From assembly GCA_034430115.1 (NCBI GenBank), contig DAOUFG010000067.1:1-61492 (forward strand): a DNA stretch of 61,492 bases, in the 5' to 3' direction. Positions 25,723-34,392 of this stretch are shown piece by piece. The stretch's first letter is position 1. Each line of letters starts with the position of its first letter. Source of the stretch: CAIXPS01 sp034430115 (GTDB lineage: Bacteria > Chloroflexota > Anaerolineae > J036 > Brachytrichaceae). The position numbers were made by a program, and so were the translations under genes. A model generated the notes under the pieces. That model made no database searches. It was given only the letters and a program-made list of their open reading frames with translations, and had not been told where the DNA came from.

Positions 25723-25983
25723 TCAACGCGGCTCGATGGTCAATTTCACCGTGGTGCGTTCGGCCCCTTCAATATCTACTTCGCCGAATGAAGGAATGAG
25801 AATGACGTTGATGCCATCAAGCAGTAAATACCCGCGCGCAATAGCGGCTGCTTTGATGGCCTGATTCACCGCGCCGGCACCGATTGCCTGAACTTCGGCA
25901 CGGCCATGCTCGCGCACCACACCCGCAATTGCACCTGCGACCGCGGTAGAACGAGAGTTCGCGGACACCTTGATCAGTTCCAT
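25723..25983 (-). CDS. spoVS: stage V sporulation protein S (SpoVS, Alba-like)
   Basis: 86 residues from ATG 25983, which has GGAGG at 6 nt. This is exactly the usual SpoVS length. MELIKVSANSRSTAVAGAIAG, GRAEVQAIGAGAVNQ and AIARGYL are highly conserved SpoVS segments. SpoVS is a small Alba-fold nucleic-acid-binding protein needed for late sporulation in Bacillus, but it is widespread in non-sporulating thermophiles and Chloroflexota, where its role is unknown. No other sporulation gene is present in the window. Confidence 0.95.
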   Translation of the reverse strand: MELIKVSANSRSTAVAGAIAGVVREHGRAEVQAIGAGAVNQAIKAAAIARGYLLLDGINVILIPSFGEVDIEGAERTTVKLTIEPR

Positions 25984-26243
25984 TGTAGACCTCCGAGCGA
26001 TTCTGTATTGCTCCCGCCTTGCATCAATTCGCACCGTTCTGCCATGACGCTCATAACCTAGTTTATCAGTATTTTATCGAATATGAAATATGTCGTGATT
26101 TTTCGCTTTTTATGTTGTACAAGCTTGTCCTGTGTGAGTTAGGTGCTATATTTTGGCTGCGGACAGAGGTTTTTTGATGTATTGTCTGCGAAATAACAAT
26201 CAATTCCCGGCGCGATAAATGTGGAATCATAGGGGAATTACAC

Positions 26244-27173
26244 ATGATGAACCAAGTACCGAATATTTGCGTTGTGGGCAGTGCCAATATGGACCTGATT
26301 GCCAGGGTACCCCGTTTGCCCCGCCTGGGTGAGACGTTGCATGGGCACTCCTTCCACCTGGTCTATGGCGGGAAGGGCGCTAATCAAGCCGTGATGGCTG
26401 CCAAACTGGGAGCGCATGTGTCGATGGTGGCACGCGTCGGTCACGATGTGTTCGGCGAAGGGATGTTGCGTAACTTCCAGTCCCTGGGGATTGACACGAC
26501 TCATGTCATCGTAGATGCAGATCACTCGTCGGGTGTGGCGCCAATCTTTGTGGATGATCACGCGCAGAATGTCATCGTGATCATCGCAGGCGCCAATGGC
26601 GCATTGGCGCCTGCTGATGTACAAGCAGCGCGCCAAACGATACTCGATTCCAGTGCGGTGGTATGCCAACTGGAAGTGCCGATTGAGACCAGCCTGGAGG
26701 CATTCCGGGTGGCTAAGTCGGGGGGCGTTTGTACGATCCTGAACCCGGCACCGGCGGCGGAACTTCCGGCAGAGTTGCTTGCGCTGACCGACATCTGTGC
26801 CCCTAACGAAACAGAAACGGAGATTTTGACCGGCCTACCGGTGCGCACACAGGAAGAAGCGGTAGCAGCCGCGCACGTGCTATTGCGGCGCGGGCTGCAA
26901 ACGGTGATCATCACGATGGGCGAACGCGGTGTGCTCTACGTGGATGCGCAAACGACGATGCACCTGGATGCGCTCAAGGTGAACGCCGTAGACCCCACCG
27001 GCGCCGGGGATTCTTTCATCGGCAGCCTGGCCGTGTACCTGGGCGAAGGGTTGCCGATGCCGCAGGCGATTCGGCGCGCCAATGCTGTTGCCGCGCTTTC
27101 TGTGACGCGCATCGGCGCGCAGGTCTCGTTCCCCACGCGCGCAGAGGTGGATGCGTTCCTGGCTGAACATTGA
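26244..27173 (+). CDS. rbsK: ribokinase
   Basis: A 309-residue PfkB-family sugar kinase that phosphorylates ribose at O5. The N-terminal VVGSANMDLIARVPRLP and YGGKGANQAVMAAKLGA motifs are typical of RbsK. The C-terminal DPTGAGDSFIGS holds the catalytic Asp and anion hole. Length is standard. AGGGGA precedes the tandem ATG start. Uridine phosphorylase encoded nearby would yield ribose-1-phosphate, so the two may serve nucleoside salvage, but they are not one transcript because spoVS lies between them on the other strand. Confidence 0.9.
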   Translation: MMNQVPNICVVGSANMDLIARVPRLPRLGETLHGHSFHLVYGGKGANQAVMAAKLGAHVSMVARVGHDVFGEGMLRNFQSLGIDTTHVIVDADHSSGVAPIFVDDHAQNVIVIIAGANGALAPADVQAARQTILDSSAVVCQLEVPIETSLEAFRVAKSGGVCTILNPAPAAELPAELLALTDICAPNETETEILTGLPVRTQEEAVAAAHVLLRRGLQTVIITMGERGVLYVDAQTTMHLDALKVNAVDPTGAGDSFIGSLAVYLGEGLPMPQAIRRANAVAALSVTRIGAQVSFPTRAEVDAFLAEH

Positions 27174-27179
27174 ACGAGG

Positions 27180-27210
27180 TGCGGGAGACACGTGGCATAT
27201 ACCTCCCGCA
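27180..27210. terminator. hairpin between rbsK and the convergent membrane protein gene
   Basis: TGCGGGAG (27180-27187) pairs with CTCCCGCA (27203-27210), an 8-bp GC-rich stem in a 43-bp convergent gap. There is no T tract, so confidence is moderate. Confidence 0.55.
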
Positions 27211-27216
27211 AGTGGG

Positions 27217-28857
27217 TCACTTGCCGTTGTGCGGGTCCAACGAGCTGAAATAATCGCGCACGTAATCTCGCAAGCCCGCCGGCACCTGCCCGCTGCTGAT
27301 GGCATCGTCGGCGGTGCGGGCATATTGTGGGTATACCTGTTGATAGGGCACCGTGGCCTGGTTGCTTACGCCGGGGTTGAGTCGCGCATTGGGGTTGGGG
27401 ATGTTTTGCCCGTTGTTATTGGGTAGCATCACATTTTCACCCGCGGCGGTGATGCGTTGTGGGTTTACCACGTTGTCGCTGCTGCCGGTGTCTTCGGAAT
27501 GTTCGCTCGCACCGCCCGTCGCACTTTCCGCTTGCGCCGCGCTTGCCCCGGAGGATGATTGATCCGCCTGGCCGAACGTCGAACTACTGCCGGAGCTATT
27601 CTGTGCAGTTTGATCTCCCTCTTGGCGCGCATTGCCGGGGACGGATATTTCTTGCTGCCCCGATTGGGCCGGCTGCACATGGGTATCCGTCTGTGCTCGT
27701 TGATTGGCTTTGTTATAGGCCCGGTGCGCATCCTCCATGTTTGCCTGCGCCTCGCTCAATTCTTGATTAGCTGCTTGCTTTTGCGCAGTTTGGCTTAGCG
27801 CTTCGGCCACCTGGTTCAAGGTCTCTTGTGCGGCCTGATCTTGTTGATTGCGCAATTGCTGGGCTGCCTGGCGCAATTGTTGTGCGGCGGTGCTATTCGA
27901 TCCCTGGATACTGCGAGCCATTTGTTCCAACTGATCGGCCAGTTGCTGGCGTTGTTCATCTGTCATCGATTGGCCGCCGTTCTGGGTCAGGTTGCGCATC
28001 TCGCCGGCAGCCTGGTTCAAGTCTCTGTTCTCCAGTGCGTTCGCCAGCGGGTTGGTTTGTTCATTGGGCGCGAGGGATTGCCCGGCCTGCTGCAAGTCGT
28101 CCACCTGGTCCTGGGTGCTCTGGTCTTGCAAGGCGTCCAACTTCGACTGGGCGTCGTTGATGGCCGCTAGCGCTTGTTCGGGTGTCGTGTTTGGGTCACT
28201 CAACGCTTTTTGTGTATCGTCCAACGCCTGTATCACCTGGCGCTTCTGATCGTCACTTAATGATTGCGACGCTTGAATCTGTTGTTTGGCCAGTTCAAGT
28301 TGCTGCAGTTGATCGTTCAGCGCCTGTTGCGTCAGGGCTCGGTTAGCAAGCACCTCTTGCTGTGGGTTGGGGAAGGCAATGGTGATGATGAGTGCCAGCG
28401 CGATGGCGGACGCGTATAACGCGAAGCGCCCCGAGAGGCGCAGCGGCAAAAGCGATTGAATATCCAGCGTCCGGGCCGCCTGTACCGCATCCCTCTGTTG
28501 TTGGCGGCGCATGAACATATTACTTGTTTGCAGCGCGCCCTCGCGCAGTTCCAATGCAGTGGACAGGCGCTCTTTCAATTTGAATTGCTGGTCAAAGAAT
28601 TGTGCCCAGGCGATGGGTGTCGCGCGCCATGTGCGCAGCCAGGGGAAGCTAAAGGCGCTGAGCATGCCCAAGACGGCTGCTGCAACTGCGAGTGCGATCA
28701 ATGTCGGTGTGTTGAAGAGGGGGAAGATGCGCGCCAGGATGGCGACTGCCAGCGCAACACCGAGCCCGCAGGCCAGGCCGAAGAAGAGCCAGTACAAGCT
28801 GCTCTGCAATTTGGAACGCGTCGCCCAACTGCGGATCAGTCCTAGCAGTTCGTTCAT
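27217..28857 (-). CDS. Gln-rich coiled-coil membrane protein, DUF4175-like
   Basis: About 546 residues from ATG 28857 (MNELLGLIRSW). Two N-terminal membrane helices (WLFFGLACGLGVALAVAILARIFPL and IALAVAAAVLGMLSAF) are followed by the conserved-looking AQFFDQQFKLKERLSTALELRE, a third membrane helix near 170, then about 200 residues of Gln/Ala/Asp-rich coiled coil and a Ser/Gly/Gln-rich low-complexity stretch. The end has VPAGLRDYVRDYFSSLDP, which recalls DUF4175-type proteins encoded near MoxR/DUF58 clusters in other genomes. No such partners are encoded here. Function unknown. Confidence 0.55.
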   Translation of the reverse strand: MNELLGLIRSWATRSKLQSSLYWLFFGLACGLGVALAVAILARIFPLFNTPTLIALAVAAAVLGMLSAFSFPWLRTWRATPIAWAQFFDQQFKLKERLSTALELREGALQTSNMFMRRQQQRDAVQAARTLDIQSLLPLRLSGRFALYASAIALALIITIAFPNPQQEVLANRALTQQALNDQLQQLELAKQQIQASQSLSDDQKRQVIQALDDTQKALSDPNTTPEQALAAINDAQSKLDALQDQSTQDQVDDLQQAGQSLAPNEQTNPLANALENRDLNQAAGEMRNLTQNGGQSMTDEQRQQLADQLEQMARSIQGSNSTAAQQLRQAAQQLRNQQDQAAQETLNQVAEALSQTAQKQAANQELSEAQANMEDAHRAYNKANQRAQTDTHVQPAQSGQQEISVPGNARQEGDQTAQNSSGSSSTFGQADQSSSGASAAQAESATGGASEHSEDTGSSDNVVNPQRITAAGENVMLPNNNGQNIPNPNARLNPGVSNQATVPYQQVYPQYARTADDAISSGQVPAGLRDYVRDYFSSLDPHNGK

Positions 28858-29062
28858 AGATGAAAGTGTAACACGTTCATATAGCCCTGATGCACAGGTG
28901 TACTTCATTTGGAGGATAGACAAGTTGTGCTGTTTACGCCGGTAACGCAAAACATTCATACCCCTGCCGCTGCCGCCGATATCTAGCGCCAACGATTAAG
29001 ACCGTCTCAGTTAATAGTTCCCAAGAGAGATTAGAAAGTCAGTCCGTTTGTTCATATAAGTG

Positions 29063-29080
29063 GCAGAACGCATGTTCTGC
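29063..29080. promoter_or_regulatory. LexA-box-like palindrome
   Basis: GCAGAACGCATGTTCTGC contains GAAC-N4-GTTC, the Gram-positive/actinobacterial LexA operator pattern, with 7-bp perfect arms. It lies about 70 bp upstream of a mraZ promoter candidate. It could equally be the loop end of a larger hairpin. Confidence 0.4.
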
Positions 29081-29145
29081 GTTGCTGGTTTTGTAAGTAA
29101 TCTCTAATCATATTGCAAGCATTCGTTAATTGGAGTAACAAGACA

Positions 29146-29154
29146 TGGTATACT
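29146..29154 (+). promoter_or_regulatory. candidate extended -10 promoter upstream of mraZ
   Basis: TGGTATACT is an extended -10 element (TGnTATACT). The -35 region at 17 bp is poor. The predicted start is near 29161, leaving a 185-nt leader. Confidence 0.4.
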
Positions 29155-29237
29155 AATGGCATTGTTGTTGGGAATCCCACATAGGGTTTCATTTCCCAAC
29201 TGATATCCCAAGCGGCAGGGAACAACATCGGACAAGC

Positions 29238-29266
29238 TTGCGATATGGTCATGTCGGGGGTATCAT
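29238..29266 (+). promoter_or_regulatory. candidate proximal promoter of mraZ
   Basis: TTGCGA (29238-29243), a 17-bp spacer, then TATCAT (29261-29266). The predicted start near 29273 falls directly before the TGGG repeats, as expected for a promoter repressed by MraZ. Confidence 0.45.
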
Positions 29267-29276
29267 CGGGCTCAAG

Positions 29277-29310
29277 TGGGTCAAAGTGGAGCGCAGTGGG
29301 GCAAAAGAGG
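29277..29310 (+). promoter_or_regulatory. candidate MraZ operator (TGGG direct repeats)
   Basis: TGGG at 29277, TGGA at 29287 and TGGG at 29297 are spaced exactly 10 bp, with a weaker GAGG at 29307. MraZ of E. coli binds TGGGN repeats separated by 5 nt, i.e. with the same 10-bp period, upstream of mraZ. Confidence 0.65.
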
Positions 29311-29345
29311 TGCCTCATCCCTCTGCACAGGCCCTGCTTGAAGCC

Positions 29346-29771
29346 ATGTTTTTAGGAGAATTCCGACATACGCTGGACGAGAAGAGCCGCATTACGTTGC
29401 CGGCCAAGTATCGGCCACGCCTGGCGTCTGGAATTGTTCTAACGACGGGGACGAAGCATTTTGTGCTGGTGTTCCCGATGGATGAATTTGAGCATGTGGC
29501 AGAGCGGGTGAACTCGTTGTCGTTAGTGGGCCCCGAGGCTGCCATGTTGCGCAGGCAACTCTTCAGCAATGGGTTTGACCTGGAACTGGATAAGCAAGGA
29601 CGCATGGTATTGCCAGAGCCGTTAAGACAATATGCAGGGATTAGTCAAGAGGTTGTGATTGCGGGTGTTGGAAATCATATAGAGCTGTGGAGCCCGGAAG
29701 GATGGCAGCACGAACGTGAAGAGATAGCGCAGGCCGCACTTGCAGATCCTTGGGCGAAGCTGGGAATCTAA
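29346..29771 (+). CDS. mraZ: transcriptional regulator MraZ
   Basis: 141 residues from ATG 29346 (MFLGEFRHTLDEKSR), the family-typical start; the open frame begins 36 codons earlier but those residues do not match the family. Two AbrB-like halves are visible, each with its motif: DEKSRITLPAKYR near the start and DKQGRMVLPEPLRQY near residue 85. MraZ rings bind direct repeats before the dcw operon and regulate it, opposed by RsmH in E. coli. It heads the dcw cluster here, with candidate binding repeats 46-70 bp upstream. Confidence 0.93.
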   Translation: MFLGEFRHTLDEKSRITLPAKYRPRLASGIVLTTGTKHFVLVFPMDEFEHVAERVNSLSLVGPEAAMLRRQLFSNGFDLELDKQGRMVLPEPLRQYAGISQEVVIAGVGNHIELWSPEGWQHEREEIAQAALADPWAKLGI

Positions 29772-29849
29772 CGGAAGCGTGGAGATCTATTGAATGACAG
29801 CAAGATGCGTGGCGGGACACAGCGCGATCAATCTCTGAAGTGAAACGCC

Positions 29850-30761
29850 ATGCATATACCAGTGATGTTCGACGAAGTGATGATGGCACTTCAACCCGGG
29901 CCGGGTGGCCGTTACCTGGACGCAACGGTAGGGGGCGGTGGCCATAGTGAGGGGCTGCTGGAACGGAGTGCCCCGGATGGACGGGTGCTGGGCACAGATG
30001 CCGACCCCGCCGCGATTGCCAGGGCAAGCGAACGTTTGAGCCGGTTTGGCGAGCGCGCGATGTTGCGCCGGGCCTGGCTCGACGCAGCCCCATTACTGGC
30101 AAACGAATTGGGGTTGCTTCCGCTGAACGGTGTGTTGGTGGATTTGGGCCTGTCGTCGAATCAGTTGGACGACCCACAGCGTGGGTTCTCGTTTATGCGG
30201 GATGGACCGCTGGATATGCGGTTTGACCCCACGCAGGGCTTATCGGCAGCGGAATTGGTAAACGGTTCGGATGTTGCGAGCTTGACGCGATTGTTGAGCG
30301 AATACGGAGAAGTGGAGCGTGCGCGGCGAGTGGCTGAGGCGATTTGGAGCGCCCGGCCGATTCATACGACTGCGCAGTTACGCGACGCGGTAGCAGGTGT
30401 GGCGCGCAGCCGGGGACATATCCATCCGGCTACACAAGTTTTTCAGGCGCTGCGGATTGCAGTAAATGACGAGTTGCGCCGTGTATGGGACACATTGCCA
30501 GTCTTGATTGATTGCCTGGCCCCAGGTGGCAGGCTCGTAGTCATTACTTTTCATTCTTTGGAGGACCGAATAGTGAAACAGGCCTTCCGCGAGGCTTCTG
30601 CGGTGACAGTAGACCAGCCAGGGTTCGGCTCTGAAGAGCCGGCGCTGGCGGCGCGGGTGTGCCTGGTGAACAAGAAACCGATTGTCCCAGCCGACGCTGA
30701 GGTTGCCGCGAACGTGCGCGCCAGAAGCGCCAAACTGAGAATCGTGGAGAAATTGGCTTGA
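29850..30761 (+). CDS. rsmH: 16S rRNA (cytosine1402-N4)-methyltransferase
   Basis: A 303-residue SAM-dependent methyltransferase (formerly MraW) that modifies C1402 in the decoding centre of 16S rRNA. The protein starts MHIPVMFDEV, has the SAM motif LDATVGGGGHSEGLL, GVLVDLGLSSNQLD, and the C-terminal ITFHSLEDRIVK. Length and motifs are standard. It follows mraZ by 78 bp and overlaps the predicted TTG start of ftsL by 4 bp. Confidence 0.95.
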   Translation: MHIPVMFDEVMMALQPGPGGRYLDATVGGGGHSEGLLERSAPDGRVLGTDADPAAIARASERLSRFGERAMLRRAWLDAAPLLANELGLLPLNGVLVDLGLSSNQLDDPQRGFSFMRDGPLDMRFDPTQGLSAAELVNGSDVASLTRLLSEYGEVERARRVAEAIWSARPIHTTAQLRDAVAGVARSRGHIHPATQVFQALRIAVNDELRRVWDTLPVLIDCLAPGGRLVVITFHSLEDRIVKQAFREASAVTVDQPGFGSEEPALAARVCLVNKKPIVPADAEVAANVRARSAKLRIVEKLA

Positions 30762-31105
30762 ACAGGCTCAAGCAGATGCGTTACCCGACCAGCCGGCAGG
30801 CAATTGCAGCCGTCATTGCTTGCGCTGTGCTGCTCATCGCACTCATCGTATTGTGGCTGACGATGGTGACAAATATCGCACTCTTGCATCAGCGCCTGGA
30901 TAGCTACGAAACCCGACAGCGCCAACTGACAGAGGACGCAAATGGGCTATGGAAAGAGATCGGCGACGTGACTTCGCCGGAGCAGATGAACCGCCGCATG
31001 GAGGCGGCTGGCTTTGGCACGCCGGCCGCCTCTGAGTATTTGGTCATCCCTACCGCAACAGCCGTTATTTCGCCCACGCTACCGGCCGGTGGAGGGACGC
31101 CATGA
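30758..31105 (+). CDS. ftsL: cell division protein FtsL-like
   Basis: 115 residues with a short cytoplasmic N-terminus, one membrane helix (AAVIACAVLLIALIVLWLTMV), a coiled-coil (LHQRLDSYETRQRQL) and a short extracytoplasmic tail: the bitopic FtsL/DivIC layout. It starts at TTG within the rsmH stop (TTGA), or at ATG 30776. The stop overlaps the ftsI ATG. FtsL partners FtsQ/DivIB and activates septal synthesis. Its sequence is poorly conserved, so position between rsmH and ftsI supports the name. Confidence 0.8.
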   Translation: MNRLKQMRYPTSRQAIAAVIACAVLLIALIVLWLTMVTNIALLHQRLDSYETRQRQLTEDANGLWKEIGDVTSPEQMNRRMEAAGFGTPAASEYLVIPTATAVISPTLPAGGGTP

Positions 31106-32844
31106 TATCGTCCAAGCGCCTGGCCGTATTAACTGCCATGATCGTTTTACTGGTGCTGTTGGTGCTGGGACGCACGTTGCAACTTCAGATAGCGCCTTCG
31201 CCTCCCGCTGAAGAATTCATGGAAAAGGCGCGCCAGCAACAGGATGTAACGGTGCTGCGTTCTTCGCCGCGCGGGACAATCTACGACAGCGACGGCGACG
31301 TCATGGCGGTCAGTGTGCGCTCTTATGCGATCCGCATCGACCCGTCCATGATTACCGACACCGTCGCCGAGCAACAGGTGGCCTCTGCGATAGCCCCGGT
31401 TGTATCGAAGCCGCAGGCCGAAGTTGAGACGCTGGTCAGCGCGATCATCAGCGACAGCAAAGGCATGACGCGCACCATCCCCAACGTGATGTACCGTGAC
31501 GTCTCGGCGCAGGCCATCAATCAGTTGACGACCACGCTGACGGCAGACCCGGATAATCCGATCCAGGGGGTGTATTACGACCGCTCCTGGACGCGCTATT
31601 ACCCAATGGGCAGCATTGCCGGGCCGGTGGTTGGCTACACCAGCCCTGAGTTGGAGGGCCTTTCGGGCATTGAACAGTACTACGATAAGCCGCTTTCGCC
31701 GCAAGAGGGCGTGCGCGAGGAGCGCTATCCCACCCAGCTTTATGCCATCACGCCCACGTTGCCCGGCGCAGACATCGTGTCCACAATCGTCGGGCCGCTG
31801 CAAATATATAGCGAAGCACGCCTGAAGCAGGCGATCCAGGATAGTGGCGCTGTCGCGGGCGAGATCATCGTGTTGGACACGCGCACTGCCGCGATCCTGG
31901 CGATGGCCTCGTCGCCCAATTACGATCCCAACGATTCGTTGGCGTTGCTGGCAAAGCAGCAGACCCGCCAGTTGCGCAATTCCGCCGTCAGCGATCTCTA
32001 TGAGCCCGGTTCGGTGATGAAACTGGTCACCCTCGCTTCGGCGATCGATGAAGGAACGATCACCGAGGACACCAAGTTTGAGGATACCGGACGGTTTGTC
32101 GTGGACGGTTACACCATCCGAAACTCCGACTTGCGGGCGCATGGCCCGGTGACCACGCTGGGCACCTTGGAATGGTCGTTGAACGTGGTAGCGGACCTGG
32201 TGAGTAAGGAGATGGGGCCGACGGCCTTCTATCGCCGTGTAGCACAGTTTGGCGTCGGCAACCCGAGCGGGGTGGACCTGGCGGGCGAGAATGCTGCGAA
32301 GATGCGCGACCCCTCCGTCGCCGAATGGCGCCCCCTGGACATGGCGGAACAAAGCTTTGGGCAAAGTATGCAGGTGACGCCTTTGCAACTGGTCAATATG
32401 ATCAACGCGATTGCCAATGATGGGGTGTTGATGCAACCCTACGCTGTCAAGCAACGGCGCTACGCAGACGGCACCGTTGTGGTCACGCGACCGACGCAGG
32501 TGAAGCGGGTCATCTCGGAACAAACAGCGCGCACGTTGCGTAGAGTGGCCGAGATGGCGACGCGCACTGCTACGCCGTCGGCTTTACCCACGGGTTATTC
32601 GGCGGCCGGCAAGACCGGCACAGCCCAATGGTTCAAGGACGGTTCGTTGCAACAGACGACGATTGTGTCGTATGTAGGCTGGGTGCCGGCGCAGTCACCG
32701 CGCATCACAATTTTGATCAAGCTGGACCAGCCGAAAACAGATACGCTCTCTGCGCCGAATACCGTGCCCGTGTTTCATGATGTCGCCGAGCGCGCTTGCC
32801 AGATTTTGGGCATCCCACCCGACGTAGTGAAGGAGGCGGATTAA
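31102..32844 (+). CDS. ftsI: septal peptidoglycan transpeptidase (class B PBP)
   Basis: A 580-residue penicillin-binding protein that cross-links septal peptidoglycan. One N-terminal membrane helix (about 7-23) leads into a dimerisation domain beginning RGTIYDSDGDVMA. The transpeptidase domain has SxxK as SVMK (304-307), SxN as SLN (359-361) and KTGTAQW near 508. There is no obvious PASTA domain at the end. It overlaps ftsL by 4 bp. murE, which usually follows ftsI, is absent; murF comes next after 52 bp. Confidence 0.93.
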   Translation: MISSKRLAVLTAMIVLLVLLVLGRTLQLQIAPSPPAEEFMEKARQQQDVTVLRSSPRGTIYDSDGDVMAVSVRSYAIRIDPSMITDTVAEQQVASAIAPVVSKPQAEVETLVSAIISDSKGMTRTIPNVMYRDVSAQAINQLTTTLTADPDNPIQGVYYDRSWTRYYPMGSIAGPVVGYTSPELEGLSGIEQYYDKPLSPQEGVREERYPTQLYAITPTLPGADIVSTIVGPLQIYSEARLKQAIQDSGAVAGEIIVLDTRTAAILAMASSPNYDPNDSLALLAKQQTRQLRNSAVSDLYEPGSVMKLVTLASAIDEGTITEDTKFEDTGRFVVDGYTIRNSDLRAHGPVTTLGTLEWSLNVVADLVSKEMGPTAFYRRVAQFGVGNPSGVDLAGENAAKMRDPSVAEWRPLDMAEQSFGQSMQVTPLQLVNMINAIANDGVLMQPYAVKQRRYADGTVVVTRPTQVKRVISEQTARTLRRVAEMATRTATPSALPTGYSAAGKTGTAQWFKDGSLQQTTIVSYVGWVPAQSPRITILIKLDQPKTDTLSAPNTVPVFHDVAERACQILGIPPDVVKEAD

Positions 32845-32896
32845 CCACACGCAGAACGAATTCGCGCAGGCGATTCGGTCAACACACGGAATTCCT

Positions 32897-34375
32897 ATGA
32901 TGACCTTTGCTGATTTACTTGAGGCTCTTGTTCCAGAAGGCTTTGCTGCTGACCTTTCGAGATTCGCGGGCGTGACACTGCGCGAATTTGTCGTGGATTC
33001 ACGACAAGTGATGCGGGGTGACTGCTTCATTGCTTTGCCGGGCGAGCGTGTCGATGGGCACGATTACGTGGGGCACGCATTGGGCCGCGGAGCACAGATT
33101 GCGCTGGTACACCAGGAGATTTCAAGGGAAGGTTTCTCGGACGTGCAGTGGCTGGACCTGCGCCGGTCGGTGGTTGTGGCGAACCCCGATTGCCTGGCCG
33201 GCCTGCTGAATGACCCCTGCGTCATTCGTGTGGATGACACCCTCGCGGCATTACAGCAAGTGGCGGCCTACTGGCGTGCCAGGTTTACGAATCTGCGCGT
33301 GGTGGGCATCACCGGCAGCGTAGGCAAAACAACTACCAAGGAATTGATCGCACAGGTGTTGGGTCAACGCTTTCATGTCTTAAAGACCGAGGGAAACCAC
33401 AACAATGAAATCGGCGTTCCGCTGGCGCTGTTGAGGTTGACGCCCGACGTGGAGCGTGCGGTGGTGGAAATGGGCATGTATGCGCGGGGTGAGATTGCGC
33501 TGTTGACCAGCATCGCCAGGCCTGTGATCGGCGTGATTACGCTGGTCGCGCCGGTGCATCTGGAACGCATGGGTAGCCTTGAGAATATCGCGCTGGCCAA
33601 GGCGGAGTTGATCGAAGCCTTGCCGCCGGAAGGCGTGGCGATATTGAACGACGACGATGAGCGCGTGCGCGTAATGGCGGCGCTGAGCAAGGCGCGCGTG
33701 CTGACCTATGGCCTCACACCGCGCGCCGAGATTTGGGCCGACGAGATTGAAAGCTTCGGCCTGGATGGCATCTCCTTCCGGGTACACCAGGGGGAAGAAT
33801 CGTTCCCCATGCGTGTGCCGCTCCTGGGCCGCCACAGTGTCCATACAGCGTTGCGCGCGGCGGCCGTGGCGCGTGTGGAAGGCATGACGTGGGAGGAAAT
33901 CCTGGAGGGGTTCCTGATCCCCGCGCCTCAGTTGCGCCTGGCAGTGGTGGATGGGCCGCATAAATCGTTGGTGTTGGATGACACCTATAACGCCAGCCCC
34001 GAATCTTCCCTGGCGGCGTTGAACCTGCTATCAGACATTAATGGTGGGCCGCATGTCGCGGTGTTGGGCGACATGTTGGAGCTTGGCGAATCCGAGGTGC
34101 AGGCGCATCGCGAAGTGGGATGCCGTGCCGGGACGGTGGCGCAGTATGTCATTTGCGTCGGCGAGCGGGCTAAATGGATTGCCGAAGAGGCCGTCGCCTG
34201 TGGGGCGGCGCACGACCATGTGTGGCATGTGACCGACAACGCCGCGGCATTGTCTATCTTGCGTGATCTGTTGAAGCAGCGCTCGGTCGTGCTGGTGAAA
34301 GGATCGCGCGGGATGAATATGGAAGAGATTGTGGCCGGCCTGGCGGAGATGGCCGGTGATACCAAGGAAGACTAA
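32897..34375 (+). CDS. murF: UDP-MurNAc-tripeptide:D-Ala-D-Ala ligase
   Basis: A 492-residue Mur ligase that adds D-Ala-D-Ala to the UDP-MurNAc-tripeptide. The N-terminal domain has FVVDSRQVMRGDCFIALPGERVDGHDY, typical of MurF. The ATP-binding P-loop is GITGSVGKTTTKE, followed by TEGNHNNEIGVPLALL, and the C-terminal domain has DDTYNASPESSLAAL. MurE shares the fold but would have a different third-residue specificity motif; the NHNNEIG segment marks MurF. It starts at ATG 32897 or 32900. Confidence 0.93.
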   Translation: MMTFADLLEALVPEGFAADLSRFAGVTLREFVVDSRQVMRGDCFIALPGERVDGHDYVGHALGRGAQIALVHQEISREGFSDVQWLDLRRSVVVANPDCLAGLLNDPCVIRVDDTLAALQQVAAYWRARFTNLRVVGITGSVGKTTTKELIAQVLGQRFHVLKTEGNHNNEIGVPLALLRLTPDVERAVVEMGMYARGEIALLTSIARPVIGVITLVAPVHLERMGSLENIALAKAELIEALPPEGVAILNDDDERVRVMAALSKARVLTYGLTPRAEIWADEIESFGLDGISFRVHQGEESFPMRVPLLGRHSVHTALRAAAVARVEGMTWEEILEGFLIPAPQLRLAVVDGPHKSLVLDDTYNASPESSLAALNLLSDINGGPHVAVLGDMLELGESEVQAHREVGCRAGTVAQYVICVGERAKWIAEEAVACGAAHDHVWHVTDNAAALSILRDLLKQRSVVLVKGSRGMNMEEIVAGLAEMAGDTKED

Positions 34376-34392
34376 AGCCAGAGCAAAACATT

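Larger units (their letters stand above)
28858..29345. other. intergenic control region upstream of the dcw cluster
   Basis: 488 bp between a divergent membrane gene and mraZ. It contains a LexA-like palindrome (29063-29080) flanked by AGAGATTA and TAATCTCT arms, two candidate mraZ promoters, and TGGG direct repeats. No gene is credible inside it. Confidence 0.6.

Noticed and set aside
31147..32523. 458-codon open frame opposite ftsI
   Set aside because: FtsI has all active-site motifs on the plus strand; the antisense frame lacks domains, a start signal and plausible composition.
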